Assembly (NCBI GenBank): GCA_002428935.1
Contig: DIYG01000166.1
Span: forward strand, 1-18,072
Reading direction: 5' to 3'
Source: Halieaceae bacterium UBA6060
GTDB lineage: Bacteria > Pseudomonadota > Gammaproteobacteria > Pseudomonadales > Halieaceae
DNA length: 18,072 nt
The position numbers were made by a program, and so were the translations under genes. Under the pieces are notes generated by a model, which was not told the DNA's origin, ran no database searches, and saw only the letters and a list, made by a program, of their open reading frames with translations. Positions 17,008-18,072 of this stretch are shown piece by piece (the stretch's first letter is position 1; the number at the start of each line of letters is the position of its first letter).

Positions 17008-17300
17008 GCTTGACAGTCGTTGTTACTCGAGACGTTGAGGATCGCTACCGCGGGTTCCTGAGCTCGTTGATGCTTGAGGTGAGCGCTGGTGTTTATCTCA
17101 GCCCACGCCTGAATGCCGGTGTTCGTGATCGTGTTTGGACAGTAATGACTGACTGGCACGGCCACCTGAATAGGGGAGCCATACTAATGACTTGGGCCGC
17201 GCCAGATGAACCAGGCGGTATCGGTCTTCGGGTGTTGGGTGATGCACCCAAGTCACTTGCTGTCGTTGATGGGCTGATGCTTGTAAAGCGTAGTGCGTAG
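17004..17300 (+). CDS. cas2e: CRISPR adaptation protein Cas2e
   Basis: Cas2e bridges the two Cas1 dimers in the adaptation complex. The 98-aa product (E. coli 94) begins MSLTVVVTRDVEDRYRGFLS and continues MLEVSAGVYLSPRL, close to E. coli MSMLVVVTENVPPRLRGRLA and LLEVRAGVYVGDV. The VMTDWHGHLNRGAILMTWA stretch also aligns. The start is ATG 17004 in an ATGA overlap with the cas1 stop. It is the last cas gene and ends 79 bp before the first repeat. Confidence 0.95.
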   Translation: MSLTVVVTRDVEDRYRGFLSSLMLEVSAGVYLSPRLNAGVRDRVWTVMTDWHGHLNRGAILMTWAAPDEPGGIGLRVLGDAPKSLAVVDGLMLVKRSA

Positions 17301-17379
17301 CCCGCGTACGCTGTCCTTTAACAATTAGCTGATTGTTTCCTAACGCTTTGCTATGCAATTCAAAGGGTTATAGTCTAGA
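17301..17379 (+). promoter_or_regulatory. CRISPR leader with predicted IHF sites and promoter
   Basis: The 79-bp, fairly A/T-rich stretch between cas2e and the first repeat is the leader. One IHF-like site on the minus strand (17322-17334) reads AATCAGCTAATTG and matches WATCARNNNNTTR fully. A second on the plus strand (17358-17370) reads ATTCAAAGGGTTA with one mismatch and lies 10-22 bp from the first repeat, where IHF binds in E. coli. The end GGTTATAGTCTAGA resembles the end of the E. coli leader (GGTTATGTTTAGA, from memory). TATAGT (17369-17374) could be a -10 box with TTGCTA (17348-17353) as -35, though the 15-bp spacing is short. The inverted repeat AACAAT/ATTGTT (17320-17337) overlaps the distal site. 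Confidence 0.75.
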
Positions 17380-18072
17380 GGTTTCCCCGCCCACGCGGGG
17401 ATGGACCCCTGTCGCTTTTCCAGACAGTCGCCTGACTGAAGGTTTCCCCGCCCACGCGGGGATGGACCCGCAGATGGCAACCCAGAAGGATGGCAAGGCG
17501 TGGTTTCCCCGCCCACGCGGGGATGGACCTTTTACGAGTCGCTAAGACACTCGCTAAAACGCGGTTTCCCCGCCCACGCGGGGATGGACCCGCTCCCGAC
17601 TTCCGGCTCCGGTTGCTCTTCCCGGTTTCCCCGCCCACGCGGGGATGGACCCTCTGACCACGGCAATCGCGTGAGACATATGTCGGTTTCCCCGCCCACG
17701 CGGGGATGGACCCGTTGAACCCACCCGCATCGCCAACGCTTATGGGGTTTCCCCGCCCACGCGGGGATGGACCGTAGTGGGCGACCTATCCCCCCACTTC
17801 AGTCGGGGTTTCCCCGCCCACGCGGGGATGGACCCTGGACTAAGCGCAGCCCTCCGTCTTCTTTCAAGGTTTCCCCGCCCACGCGGGGATGGACCCAATC
17901 GGGACCCTCTTGAGCGAAGGCTGGCAGCGGTTTCCCCGCCCACGCGGGGATGGACCCTCGATGAGGCCAAGGATAGTGCTGAAGAGCTAGGTTTCCCCGC
18001 CCACGCGGGGATGGACCCTGCTTTGCGTTTGTGAAACGCTTGGCAGTCATGGTTTCCCCGCCCACGCGGGGA
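17380..18072 (+). CRISPR. Type I-E CRISPR array, 11 complete units plus a cut 12th repeat
   Basis: A 28-bp core repeat starts at 17380, 17441, 17502, 17563, 17624, 17685, 17746, 17807, 17868, 17929, 17990 and 18051, a constant period of 61 bp. It reads GGTTT, then stem CCCCGC, loop CCAC, stem GCGGGG, then ATGGACC. The eleven full repeats are identical; the last is cut at the window edge after 22 bases. Spacers are 33 bp (or 32 bp if a 29-bp repeat is counted). The base after each core is C in nine units, T at 17530 and G at 17774. The orientation matches the E. coli repeat with the leader upstream, so processing would give a crRNA 5' handle ending in GGACC plus that variable base. Spacer 1 (17408-17440) should be the newest. 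No degenerate end repeat is seen, so the array continues beyond the window. Confidence 0.98.

Noticed and set aside
17958..17974. Spacer 10 matches 15 of 17 bases with atpF (3300-3316), a possible self-targeting spacer
   Set aside because: The similarity stops after this stretch and mismatches lie near the start of the spacer; both encode the common coiled-coil string DEAKD.
17333..18065. Open reading frames through the array on both strands, with repeated peptides such as FPAHAGMD and SIPAWAGKP
   Set aside because: The periodic peptides are the CRISPR repeat read in different frames; 61 is not a multiple of three, which gives the rotating patterns.

Overview
The window looks like the chromosome of a gammaproteobacterium. 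A parB gene sits just upstream of a complete F-type ATP synthase operon in the order atpI-B-E-F-H-A-G-D-C. The deduced proteins resemble pseudomonad, Halomonas and Halieaceae-like homologues, and subunit lengths are close to E. coli (b 156 aa, gamma 287 aa, alpha 514 aa). The genus cannot be named from the sequence alone.

Layout. Positions 1-52 probably hold the 3' end of parA. parB is at 53-958. A 368-bp gap follows; it contains a near-consensus sigma-70 promoter with a GC-rich discriminator (1158-1186) and a structured untranslated leader. The ATP synthase operon runs from 1327 to 8461 and ends at a strong intrinsic terminator (8489-8523).

From 8611 to the end lies a complete type I-E CRISPR-Cas locus, all on the + strand: cas3, then cas8e-cse2-cas7e-cas5e-cas6e-cas1-cas2e with tight overlaps, then a leader and an array. 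The array has eleven full 61-bp units and a twelfth repeat cut by the window edge. All visible repeats are identical, and the leader lies on the cas2 side, so transcription is in the + direction.

How the genes work together. ParB acts in chromosome segregation. AtpI helps assemble the c-ring; AtpB, E and F form the membrane F0 part and AtpH, A, G, D and C the F1 part. In the CRISPR locus, Cas1-Cas2 insert spacers at the leader-repeat junction, probably with IHF. Cas6e cuts the transcript at the repeat hairpin. Cas8e-Cse2-Cas7-Cas5-Cas6 form Cascade, and Cas3 degrades targets.

Novelty. I see no gene outside known families, so I do not claim a new system. The points worth checking are: a Cas8e that lacks the cysteine pairs of the E. 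coli protein and has a different predicted PAM-reading loop; a variable base at the repeat-spacer junction (C in 9 of 11 units); a leader with two predicted IHF sites; inverted repeats at the cas3 and cas8e control regions; and a spacer with a perfect hairpin.
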